A stretch of DNA of 64,000 nt from Oncomelania hupensis (taxonomy: Eukaryota > Mollusca > Gastropoda > Littorinimorpha > Pomatiopsidae): positions 54,215,299 through 54,279,298 of the forward strand of contig CM072525.1 in NCBI GenBank assembly GCA_036898135.1, in the 5' to 3' direction. The translations under genes were made by a program, and so were the position numbers. A model generated the notes under the pieces. It saw nothing but the letters and a program-made list of their open reading frames with translations. It was not told the DNA's origin and did no database searches. Positions 45,222 through 55,345 of this stretch are shown piece by piece. The first letter of the stretch is position 1; each line of letters opens with the position of its first letter.

Positions 45222-45362
45222 TGCCAGCGCAAGGGAGGGTGGGTTCACCTTGTGACGACCATGAGAACAAGTGTAAGGAAAGGTTTTCCATGAAGTGTCA
45301 GGGCGGTGTGTGTGTCTGCAGATTTGGCGGGGAGGTTGACAACTCCACCTTCCTCTGTTTAA
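45222..45362 (+). CDS. Cysteine-rich (EB/EGF-like) module, exon 6
   Basis: 141 bp, phase 1 both sides. Acceptor GTAACCAATCACAG, donor A|GTCAGT. Six cysteines C-X6-C-X7-C-X4-C-X-C-X12-C (VGSPCDDHENKC, MKCQGGVCVCRF, STFLC), the same full module as exons 1 and 5. The PAQGRVGSPC start closely parallels PGPGRVGAKC in exon 1, suggesting exon duplication. One N-x-T site (NST). The joining codon with exon 7 is AAA. Unusually for this gene, no minisatellite touches either border. Confidence 0.8.
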
Positions 45363-45521
45363 GTCAGTACCATTTCCTGTGCGTTATAATTTATTTATAG
45401 ACACATTTCAAGAATATCTCGTTTTATCATTCGTATAAACCTTGCCAACCGTGTTAACAGGCGTTTGATAAAACTGCAAGGTACTTGTTATCAAAAGTTT
45501 ATCTTGTCCAAACAAATCTAT

Positions 45522-45758
45522 TCAGTTTTTTCCATCAGCTAAAGGCAAGAATATTGCTTTGCGCTGTGCAGCCATGCACTTCTGCTTTCCTTTGTCGACA
45601 AAACGTAAATGCAAAACTTTTGTGTTATAGACTATTAGCGCATTGTAGTGATCATTATCAGAAATTAAAAATGCACCGTAATCAACGGTTTCATCGTCAA
45701 GATCTATCTCGTCTTCAAAACATAGATCAATATAATTTCTTATTGACATGCATAGCAA
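45522..45758 (-). CDS. Unassigned open frame of 78 codons
   Basis: Mixed composition (NYIDLCFEDEIDLDDETVDY...) unlike the repeat-derived frames nearby, so it may be a fossil of a coding sequence. No family recognised, no borders visible. The exon-6/7 intron surrounds it on the opposite strand. Confidence 0.2.
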   Translation of the reverse strand: MLCMSIRNYIDLCFEDEIDLDDETVDYGAFLISDNDHYNALIVYNTKVLHLRFVDKGKQKCMAAQRKAIFLPLADGKN

Positions 45759-45839
45759 AGTGGGTTTATGTATTCACCTCTCTTCCCCTCTCCCACCCCC
45801 CTCCCTCCTACAAAACAATTGTGCGAGATAAGTCCTAAA

Positions 45840-46340
45840 TAGTCCAAAAATGACATTTTAAAAATTTTCAGTTCGTTCGTCTATCACAACCAAACTTAGT
45901 AAGATGGTGTATAACTATGAGACCTCTTAGATAATCAGTGAATTAATTACTTCACTTCAAGATCAAGGTCATAGGGTCAACAAATTCTTAATCAAAAAAT
46001 GAAAAAAATTTCACAAAATTTCACTTTTTTCAAAGTTATTAATATTGAATTTCTTATTCTTTCTTGCATGATAAATATCAGTGAGACACTCATTGTATGT
46101 AAATTTGGTCATCCTCATTGCAAGGGCAAGGTCACTGGAGCTGTCCAAAGTCGGTTAGTATAGGTATTTTGAAGGACCTTGACTCTAAACTATGAGAGAT
46201 GTGAAGTCCAAACTTGTATTTAGAGACGATAGATTATCTTTCATATAGGTCCCGTTTTTGCGTTGATCTTGAAGGCCAAGATCATTTTAGGCCTTCCAAA
46301 CAAAAAGTTGGTGTAAAATGTATTGTTACGACTTTCATAT
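45840..46340 (+). repeat. Dispersed AGGTCA-rich repeat, copy 3
   Basis: Homologous to copies 1 and 2 across the ACCAAACTTAGTAAGATG, ATAAATATCAGTGAGACAC, CTAAACTATGAGAGATG and TTGAAGGCCAAGATCA blocks. More diverged, with AGGTCA half-sites partly lost. Confidence 0.6.
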
Positions 46341-46589
46341 CCCATGGTTTGCTACAAACATTGTCAGCTGCGAAAGGTCAACTACAGTTGGACATTTCCT
46401 GTCACACGATAGTGTGCCAATGAAACAAATCAATCATTTGTGGAAATGGCTACATGGATGTAGATAATGTGTATTAGTCAAAACAGCATTATGCTACAGC
46501 GAATATCGTGTCAGTACATCGTTTACTGTTACAAATTTCAGTTAAATGCATCATTCTATATTTAAGTTTGGAGATGCGCAACTGTATTA

Positions 46590-47095
46590 CTGATAGCAGA
46601 AGTATTACTATATTAGTAATGAGGTTAGTATGCTGAACTGTCAATGTTGTAATATTGCTAGTATGCTGAACTGTTAATGTTGTAATATTGTTAGTATGCT
46701 GAACTGTCAATGTTGTTGTTATATTTTTAGTATTCTGAACTGTCAATGTTGTTGTAATATTCTTAGTATGCTGAACTGTCAATGTTGTTGTAATATTCTT
46801 AGTATGCTGATCTGTCAATGTTGTAATATTCTTAGTATGATGAACCGTCAATGTTGTTGTAATACTGTTAGTATGATGAACTGTCAATGTTGTTGTAATA
46901 TTGTTAGTATGATGAACTGTCAATGTTGTTGTAATATTGTTAGTATGATGAACTGTCAATGTTGTTTTAATATTGTTAGTATGATGAACTGTCAATGTTG
47001 TTGTAATATTGTTAGTATGATGAACTGTCAATGTTGTTGTAATATTGTTAGTATGACGAACTGTCAATGTTGTAATATTGTTGGAATGATGAACT
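46590..47095 (+). repeat. ~36-bp minisatellite of the exon 7 acceptor, left part
   Basis: About 14 copies of GATGAACTGTCAATGTTGTT + GTAATATTGTTAGTAT. Interrupted by the RTE insertion and continued at 48679. Confidence 0.93.
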
Positions 47096-48678
47096 GAAGA
47101 ATGGAAAGTCAGCGGGAGTGGACAACATACCAGCGGAATTGCTTCAAGCAGGAGGAGAAGCGATGATTGACCCCCTCACCATTATCTGTAACATTATCTG
47201 GCACAGTGGGGAGTGACCTACACCATGGACACAGTCGCTTGTCATCACCTTTACCCAAAAAGTAACTCTCAGGAGTGTGAAAATTACCGCATCATCAGCC
47301 TCAGCCATCCCAGCAAGGTCCTACTGAAAATAATACTCAACAGGTTGAAACCCCAAGCTTAACAAATCATACCTGAAGAACAGGCAGGATTCAGGGCAGG
47401 GCGAAGTACCACTGAACAAGTTTTTAACCTCAGAATAATCTGCGAGAAATACCTAGAGCACCAACATCTGTATCATGTGTTTGTCGACTTCAAGAAAGCG
47501 TTTGACCGAATCTGGCATGCAGCTCTGTGGGCCTGGGCAACCATGAGAGTGTACACACCTCAGCCCTAACATTATTTAAGTCATCAAAAGCCTGTATGAC
47601 AAGGTTACCAGTGCAGTCCTCCACAACAGCGCCATCGGAAACTGGTTCAGAACAACAATGGGTGCGCGTCAAGGATTCCTACTCTCTTTATCACTCTTCA
47701 ACATCGTCCTAGAGCGAATCATGTCAGATGCCCTTGCAGATCACGAAGGCACCGTCATAATAAGAACAAGAACTTGAATAGCTGGTACAGAGGCTTGACA
47801 CCACTTCCAGAGTCTATGGAATGGAAATAATTGCAAGTGATGACCAACACCACCATTGGCGTCAACATTGACATCAAAGTCCAAGGCCTATCCTTTAAGC
47901 ATACCTTCAAATATTTAGGAGCCATTGTATCAGACAATGCAGCGCTCCCTTGTCATAGGAGCCATTGTATCAGACAATGCAGCGCTCCCTTGTCATAGGA
48001 GCCAATGTATCAGACAATGCAGCGCTCCCTTGTCATAGGAGCCATTGTATCAGACAATGCAGCGCTCCTTTGTCATAGGAGCCATTGTATCAGACAATGC
48101 AGCGCTCCCTTGTCATAGGAGCCAATGTATCAGACAATGCAGCGCTCCCTTGTCATAGGAGCCATTGTATCAGACAATGCAGCGCTCCCTTGTCATAGGA
48201 GCCATTGTATCAGACAATGCAGCGCTCCCTTGTCATCGTCATCTTCCTATACGCTTGCGAAACATGGACCCTTACAGCAGATCTACAACGAAGAATACTA
48301 AATATGGAGATGAGGTGCTACAGAAGACTTCTGGCATTTCCTATACCCATCTCCAAGGATGAAGTCCGACAGACCATCACACAAGCCATTGGACAACACA
48401 ATGCCATGCTCACAGTGGTGAAGAACCGGAAGCTCTGATGGTATGGCCACGTCACCAAAGCATCAAGCCTTGCAAAGACCATCCTGCACGGCACGGTGCA
48501 AGGAGACAGAAGACGATGGAGACAGAAAAAGATGTGGGGTGGTCAACATTCGAGAATGGACTGGCTTGAGCGAAGTCATGAGGATTGCTGAGGACAGAGA
48601 AAGATGGAGTACGCTGGTTAAACGATCATCTGTGGTGCCCCAACGACCTTCGAGTTACGGGATAGGATAAGATAGGAT
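47096..48678 (+). pseudogene. RTE-type LINE, 5' truncated, with internal minisatellite
   Basis: Starts in RT (NGKSAGVDNIPAELLQAGGE) and proceeds through RAGRSTTEQVF, VDFKKAFDRIWHA, the palm remnant and FKYLGAIVSDNAAL. The C-terminal tail follows (YACETWTLTADLQRRI, RREWT-like, SSVVPQRPSSYGIG) to a GGATAGGATAAGATAGGA tail. Many frameshifts; the YADD region is damaged. A 7-bp GATGAAC flank appears at both ends. It sits in the exon 7 acceptor array. Confidence 0.85.
47937..48236 (+). repeat. 40-bp minisatellite inside the LINE coding sequence
   Basis: Seven to eight near-identical copies of GGAGCCATTGTATCAGACAA + TGCAGCGCTCCCTTGTCATA. This is the LINE segment encoding GAIVSDNAALPCH, amplified in place. 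40 bp is not a multiple of three, so each copy shifts the frame. Confidence 0.95.
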
Positions 48679-49168
48679 GAACGGTCAATGTTGTAGTAAT
48701 GTCAGTATTATGAACTGTCAATGTTGTGATGCTGTTAGTATGATGAGCTGTCAAGTGATTGTAATATTGTAAGTATGATGAACTCTCATGCTGTTGTAAT
48801 ACTGTTAGTATGATGAACTGTCAAAGTTGTCGTAATACTGTTAGTATGAAGAACTGTCAATGTTGTTGTAATACTGCTAGTATTATGAACTGTCAATGTT
48901 GTTGTAATACTGTTAGTATGATGAACTGTGAAATTCTTGTAATATTGTTAGTATGATGACCTGTCAATGCTGTTATAATACTGTTAGTGTTATGAACTGT
49001 CGATATTATAATACTGTTAGTATGATGAACTGTCAATGTTTTAATACTGTTAGTTTGATGAAATGTCGATGATGTTATCATACTGTTAGTATGATGAACT
49101 GTCGATTTTGTAAAACTATTAGTACGATGAACTGTCAATAATGATGTAATACGGTCAATGTTGTTGTT
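48679..49168 (+). repeat. ~36-bp minisatellite of the exon 7 acceptor, right part
   Basis: About 13 diverged copies of the unit at 46590. The last unit reads GGTCAATGTTGTTGTTTTCAG, which is the exon 7 acceptor. Confidence 0.92.
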
Positions 49169-49173
49169 TTCAG

Positions 49174-49203
49174 AACAAGGCTTCACCCTTGAGATTCCTC
49201 GTG
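49174..49203 (+). CDS. Candidate 30-bp microexon, exon 7
   Basis: Acceptor TTGTTGTTTTCAG ends at 49173 and donor G|GTGCGT starts at 49204. The 30 bp keep phase 1 at both ends and read QGFTLEIPR in the frame continued from exon 6. No cysteine. The strong polypyrimidine-AG, the matching phase and arrays beginning on both sides (as at other exons) support it. The short length and weaker donor leave doubt; it could instead be the first part of a longer exon. Confidence 0.45.
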
Positions 49204-49211
49204 GTGCGTAT

Positions 49212-49460
49212 TGCTGACTTTCTAGTTATTAGTGTAATGTTTCTTATCCATTAATAGCTCCACCTTATAGTTATTAGTATGTTTCTTATCCATTAATAGC
49301 TCTACTTTCTAGCTATTAGTATAACGTTTCTTATCCATTAATAGCTCCACCTTATAGTTATTAGTATGTTTCTTATCCATTAATAGCTCTACTTTCTAGC
49401 TATTAGTATAACGTTTCTTATCCATTAATATCTCTACTTTCTAGCTATTAGTATAACGTT
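49212..49460 (+). repeat. 45-bp minisatellite after exon 7, part 1
   Basis: Unit CTACTTTCTAGTTATTAGTA + TAACGTTTCTTATCCATTAA + TAGCT. The array starts about 9 bp after the exon 7 donor. It is continued at 51797-51905, 52355-52501 and 53853-54200 between insertions. Confidence 0.93.
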
Positions 49461-51796
49461 GTAGTTCCCATACTGAAACAAGGCAAACCTAGGTCATTAT
49501 TGGATAGCTATCGGCCAATAGCATTGACATCTCATGCTGGTAAAGTACTTTAAAAAATAGTCCTTAACAGATTGCAGCATTTCTGCGAAAAGAACTCAAT
49601 TATTCCAGTAAACAAGCAGGTTTTCGCAAAGGCAGATGTACAACAGATCATTTGGTAAAATTATCAGCACAAATAAAAAGACAATTTGCTCGTAAAAAGT
49701 CAACTTTGGCAACTTTCTTTGATGTCCGCAAAGCGTACGACAGTGTTTGGCATGCACGACTGTTATATAAATTGAAAACAATTGGAATATCTGGAGCTAT
49801 GTATGACTACTTCAAAAGTTTTTTTTTATCACAGAGATATATATGTACTATTGTAGGTAAGGCATATTCTTCATTAAAACAAATTGATATGGGGATTCCT
49901 CAAGGTTCTATTATTGCTCCGATTTTATTTTCCCTTCTGATTCATGACCTCCCAAATAACATGTCGAAACACACTAACGTCGTACAATATGCTGACGACA
50001 TAGCTATTTGGATTAACACAAGTTTGCGGAAAAATACTGGTAAAAGAGTAGTTACATACATCCAAAATATTTATCAGTTAGAGCTAAATAAAATTAATTC
50101 TTATATGATAGCAAATGGGCTTGAATTTTCTGCTGAAAAAACGTGTTTAATATTATTTAACAATGGAGCTAATCCAGACATTTTACCAATACTTGAAATT
50201 AATGGCAAAATATTATCTTATACAGATAAGGTAAAATTTTTGGGTGTATATTTTACATCCAAATTAAATTGGAAAACTCACATAGAATATTTGATTAGCA
50301 AGGCAACGAAGAGATTAAATTTCCTAAAGCTGTTGTGTACGCAGCCTTGGAGTCAAAATAATAATACTTTATTACATTTGGCCAATACTTTAGTAAGGTC
50401 AACACTAACGTATGGTCAAGGAGTGTATTTTTCTGCAAGCAAATATTTACTGGAAAAATTACAAAGCATAGATAGTCGAGCATTTAAAGCCGCCTTAGGT
50501 GTTCCTGTTCATTCAAGTACGTTAAAATCGTATAAAGAAGCTTGTTGTTTAGGTTTCTTAGAACAACTAAAACTAAATGTCTCAAAGTTTGTTATTAGAA
50601 GTTTGTCAGTGTCTAATTCAAATAGAGAAGAAATTCTAATAGACTGTAATTTGGATTACCCAAGTAAAGCAAGAGAAATTCCATACCTTCTACCTATTAG
50701 AAATTATGTTAGTACTATTTTTGAAGCATGTCACATCAATTTAAATGGCATTAAAACGCCTCCATTATTTCCTACAATTCCTTCTTGGGAGCACTTAGGT
50801 GCAAACATTGATATTGATTTTACTTTAACAAGAAAATCTGAAAATATCAATCAGTTGGTGAGTGAAGTTAGGGAGCACTTATCTAATACATATAAAAATC
50901 ACTTAAAAATATATACAGATGGGTCTCTTTTAGAATCGTCTGAAGCTGGTGCTGGTATTGTTATACCTGATTTAAAATTTGATAAATCTTTTTATATTGG
51001 TAAAAATGTCTCAATATTTACAGCAGAGTTGTTTGCCATACTAAAGGCATTGCAATATATTTCTGATTATCCTATTACGTTTTTCCAAATTTTATTATGT
51101 GTTGATTCCAAAGCTGTTCTTCATTCATTGCAAACGTGGCATTGTAAGAATCGTTCTGATTATTTATTTGAAATTAAAGCGTTAATTCATATTTTGCGGA
51201 CAAGAGGAACTGATGTCTATTTCTGTTGGGTTCCATCCCACTGTGGTATCTTCTGGAACGAAAAAGTAGACATTCTAGCCAAGAACGGAGCACAGAAAAT
51301 TAAATGCATCTTTCAGCATCCTAAACCTGAGCTCTCTGCTCATGAAATGATATCTTTAATTGAAAATTACATGCGTTCAGCTTTAAGTTGTGGAGCTCCA
51401 GACTTTATTTGTTCAAGACACATAAGTAGGATTATTCACAAATTGAGGGTGAATTCGTGGAATACCAAGTTTTCTAAGAATATTGTGTGTGTTTGCTCGC
51501 AAAGATTATCTGTGGAACACATTGTACGACAGTGTCCTGTGTTGCTTAATACATATAAGGAAAAACAAATAGTGATTGACAACGACAAACCATTAGATTC
51601 TATATTACATCATCATGTAATAGTTGACCTTGCTACGACTATTAGTGAATCTCTGATCAACAAATTGTTATAGAATTTTATTTATTTATTTTATTGTTTA
51701 TGGACCTTTGTGTTTGTTTGTCTGTGCGAGAGAAAGTGTTTTGGTCTAATATCACTCAGCAAGTGAAGAGACGTTAAATAAAAGAATTGAATTGAA
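49461..51796 (+). mobile_element. I-type LINE, 5' truncated
   Basis: 2336 bp inserted in the 45-bp array with a 13-bp duplicate TTAGTATAACGTT (49448-49460 and 51797-51809). Contains the 3' half of ORF2 and ends with a GAATTGAATTGAA tail. The duplicate lies inside a tandem unit, so coincidence of register is possible but the tail position fits. Confidence 0.85.
49652..51673 (+). pseudogene. LINE reverse transcriptase + RNase H (I superfamily)
   Basis: 673 codons open. RT: FFDVRKAYDSVWH, MGIPQGSIIAPILFSLLIHD, catalytic VVQYADDIAIW (about residue 112) and KFLGVYF. Then RNase H: KIYTDGSLLESS (about residue 422), FTAELFAILKAL, CVDSKAVLH and WVPSHCGIFWNEKVDILAK, with D-E-D-H-type residues present. 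A C-terminal HIVRQCPVL segment follows. The first ATG is not the true start: RT codons (VVPILKQGKPRSLLDSYRPI) extend back to 49461, interrupted by a TAA near 49553 and a frameshift near 49610. RNase H is typical of I/Nimb-type rather than RTE or L2 LINEs. Low GC compared with other LINEs in the window. Confidence 0.88.
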
Positions 51797-51905
51797 TTAG
51801 TATAACGTTTCTTACCCATTAACAGCTCTACGTATTAGTTATTAGTATAATGTTTCTTATCCACTAACAGCTCCATTTTATAGTTATTAGTATAATGTTT
51901 CTTAT
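51797..51905 (+). repeat. 45-bp minisatellite after exon 7, part 2
   Basis: Two to three units between the I-type LINE and a SINE. Confidence 0.9.
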
Positions 51906-52353
51906 TTATTTATATTATTTATTTATTTAATCGTTCTTAAATAGCGCTTTTCCAGCTCAAGAGCTGCTCAAGGCGCTGGCCGATACAGGATCTAACTCAA
52001 GCCGCCCGAGACGCCCACCCGCAGCCTTTGGGCGCATGGTCTGACGCCCGGACGACTGAGCACAATCCTGGGCAGCCAGGGATGGGGGAGAAGGACCTAG
52101 GTGCATGCTGGGTGTGTTCTTGTCACCGGCACTCACCCGTCTAGGACATGAGCGTCAGGATCTTTAAAGTCCGTTATGATGGAATGTATGCGGCACAGAC
52201 TAGACCTCGGTTTATACTCTCATCCGAAGGAGTAGGAAATGGGAGTAAAGTGTCTTTCCCAAGGACACAACACAATGCCCCGTCCTGTGCTCGAACCCGG
52301 GACCTTCAGATCCGCAAGCCAAAGCTCTACCATTAGGCCACCGTGACTCCCGT
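51906..52353 (-). mobile_element. tRNA-derived SINE, full length
   Basis: Minus-strand copy of the family at 29894: A-like GGCCTAATGGTAGAGC, B box GGGTTCGAGCAC (one change from the consensus), body GACGCTCATGTCCTAGACGG, end AAAAGCGCTATTTAAGAACG and an AT-rich tail at 51906-51940. Confidence 0.85.
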
Positions 52354-52354
52354 T

Positions 52355-52501
52355 ATCCATTAATAGCTCTACTTACATTAATAGCTCTATGTTCTAGTTA
52401 GTAGTTAACGTTTCTTATCCATTAATAGCTCTATGTTCTAGTTACTAGCATGATGGTTCTTATCCATTAATAGCTCTACTTACATTAATAGCTCTATGTT
52501 C
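52355..52501 (+). repeat. 45-bp minisatellite after exon 7, part 3
   Basis: Three to four units with a TTACATTAATAGCTCTATGT variant. Confidence 0.9.
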
Positions 52502-53852
52502 AGATTCAGATTCAGATTCAGAAAACTTTATTATCTCCAAGGAGAAATTCTAACATGGATTTGCTGTCAGCAAAAGGTAATAAAATGTAACAATACTATA
52601 AACATGTAAACATGTACGTGTAATCACGCTTATGTACATATTAACAAGAACATTTCCGACACATTGTAAAACTTAAAATACATATCACACTACATGTCCT
52701 TATTGCACTTCAACATAAATAAATAAAACACCTACCCACAAACACACACACCCACACACACACATCCACACACACATGGGTTAGACATTAGATTATATTA
52801 CACCAAAATTATAAACGTTATAAAGCATCTTAAAAAAATATACAATCATCAAACTCTGCGTATCATTCTAACACTGACAATCACAGATTTTAAAACTTAT
52901 GCATTAGTTAACTTACATACTGAATAGTTGAAAAATTGCTGCATATTATAAAATTCATCTCTAGTACTCCCATAAACCACTCTTACCCAACTCATTCAGT
53001 CAACGCTTATTAAGAATTTTTATTGATTTGGGTACAAAACTGTTCTTAGCTCTAACTGTAGAAACATTTGGCACTCTAAAACGGCGACCAGAAGGAAGGA
53101 GCTGGTAGTGCTGGGCTAGGATGTGAGTGGAGTCTCTTACAATCATGCTCGCTTTCTTTCTTACTTGACTTTCGTACAACACACACAAACTCTCCTTCTT
53201 TTCACCCACCACTTTCCCACACACCTTCACAATTCTATCCAACACATTCTTACTCCTCACACTGAGACCTCCAAACCAGCAAAGAAAACCAAAGGTCAGC
53301 ACCGATTGGATAAAACAGCTGTAAAAGTTACATAAAACAGACTTGTTGACTTTCAGAGAGCGCAATTTCTGGAGGCAATATATTCTTGACTGACATTTCT
53401 TATGGATGGAAGTAGTGTTGGAATCAAAGGTAAGTTTATGGTCAAGTATTGTTCCCAGATATTTGTATTCCGAGACTCTCTCCACCTTTTCTCCATCAAT
53501 CACTAAGTCAGGCACAGCAGATGGTTTTTTTTTCTAAAATCAATAATCAGTTCTTTAGTTTTCTTCACATTTATATTTAAAAAATTCTCTTTGCACCATG
53601 CAATAAACTTTTGCACTTCTTTTAAATAAACAGTTGCAGAGTTGGAGAGGTCTTGAAGGGCAGAGTCATCTGAGTACTTAATGAGAGGTGTATTTTCAGA
53701 GCCGGTGCAATCGTTGGTGTACAGAGTAAACAGAACAGGAGATAGTACAGTGCATTGAGGGGAGCCAGTTGATGTAGTTCGAGTAGAGGAGAGAGCTCGC
53801 TGGAAGCAGACTGACTGAGATCTGTGAACTAGAAAGCTGACTATCTTGTTCT
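52502..53852 (-). mobile_element. L2-type LINE, 5' truncated
   Basis: Minus strand. Two frames (53503-53851 and 53000-53515) give SFLVHRSQSVCF, SPVLFTLYTNDC, IKYSDDSALQDL (the YADD box changed to YSDD), KTKELIIDFRKK, then YKYLGTILDHKL, KKCQSRIYCLQKLRS, FGFLCWFGGL and LLPSGRRFRVP. This is the RT palm and C-terminal region of L2/CR1 LINEs. The two frames meet at a 9-base homopolymer (53526-53534), a single slip. The 3' UTR ends in a TGAATC repeat (plus 52502-52522), the usual style for L2. A related copy is at 60400. Confidence 0.88.
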
Positions 53853-54200
53853 TGTTACTAGTATAACGTTTCTTATCCATTAATAGCTCTACCTATTATT
53901 TATTAGTGTAAAGTTTCGTATCCATTAATAGCTCTACCTATTATTTATTAGTGTAAAGTTTCGTATCCATTAATAGCTCTACTTACATTAATAGCTCTAC
54001 TTTCTAGGTATTAGTATAACATTTCTTATCCACTAATAGCTCTACTTTCTAGTTATTATTGTAATGTTTCTTATCCATTAATAGTTCTACTTACTAGTTA
54101 TTGATATAATGTTTCTTATCCATTACTAGCTCTACTTACATTACTAGCTCTACTTTCTAGTTATTGATATAATGTTCCCTAGCCATTAATAGCTCTACTT
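53853..54200 (+). repeat. 45-bp minisatellite after exon 7, part 4
   Basis: About eight diverged units ending near 54200. Confidence 0.9.
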
Positions 54201-54283
54201 TCATATTCAACTACAGTTTGTGCTTACAAAATAATGACATATATTCCATAACAAGGTTTGGGTGAAATTCGTCAAAGCAAGTT

Positions 54284-54440
54284 GAGATGGCTTACTGAGG
54301 GTTAGTAACGACTTTACAATGTGTAGCCGGGCCTATATAGGTTTACTGAGGGTTAGTAACGACTTTACAATGTGTAGCCGGGCCTATATAGGTTTACTGA
54401 GGGTTAGTAACGACTTTACATTGTGTAGCCGGGCCTATAG
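54284..54440 (+). repeat. 51-bp tandem repeat
   Basis: Three copies of GGTTTACTGAGGGTTAGTAA + CGACTTTACAATGTGTAGCC + GGGCCTATATA. Confidence 0.93.
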
Positions 54441-54479
54441 GTTGCTGCTGATTCCATCCTGATCACAACAGCGTGTACA

Positions 54480-55345
54480 GTCACACACAATGTGCAACCA
54501 CAAACACAATCACACACGATGTACAGCAGTTAATCATGCTACAACTTGCACAATCACACACGATGTACAGCAGTTAATTATGCTACAACTTGCATAATCA
54601 CACGATCTACATGATTGATTGATTGATTTATTATTGCTTTAGGTCCAGCGGACTCTTCCGAGCCAAATCAGGACCGACACGATCTACATCCATTAATTAT
54701 GCTACAACTTGTACAATCACACACGATGTACAGCAGTTAATTATGCTACAACTTGCACAATCACACACGATGTACAGCAGTTAATTATGCTACAACTTGC
54801 ACAATCACACACGATGTACAGCAGTTAATCTTGCTACAACTTGCATAATCACACACGATGTACAGCAGTTAATCATGCTCATGCTACAACTTGCATAATC
54901 ACACACGATGTACAGCAGTTAATCATGCTACAACTTGCACAATCACACACGATGTACAGCAGTTAATTATGCTACAACTTGCACAATCACACACGATGTA
55001 CAGCAGTTAATTATGCTACAACTTGCACAATAACACACGATGTACAGCAGTTAATTATGCTACAACTTGCACAATCACACAAGATGTACAGCAGTTAATT
55101 ATGCTACAACTTGCACAATCACACAAGATGTACAGCAGTTAATCATGCTACAACTTGCACAATCACACACGATGTACAGCAGTTAATCATGCTACAACTT
55201 GCACAATCACAAACGATGTACAGCAGTTAATCATGCTACAACTTGCACAATCACACACGATGTACAGCAGTTAATCATGCTACAACTTGTAAAATCACAC
55301 ACGATGTACAGCAGTTAATTATGCTACAACTTGCACAATCACACT
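54480..55345 (+). repeat. 44-bp satellite
   Basis: About 18 copies of CAATCACACACGATGTACAG + CAGTTAATTATGCTACAACT + TGCA. One copy is interrupted by the short dispersed repeat at 54628-54684. Confidence 0.95.
54628..54684 (+). repeat. Short dispersed repeat, copy 4
   Basis: TTGCTTTAGGTCCAGCGGAC...CCAAATCAGGACCG inserted after GATTGATTGATT; identical core to the 25278 copy. Confidence 0.65.
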
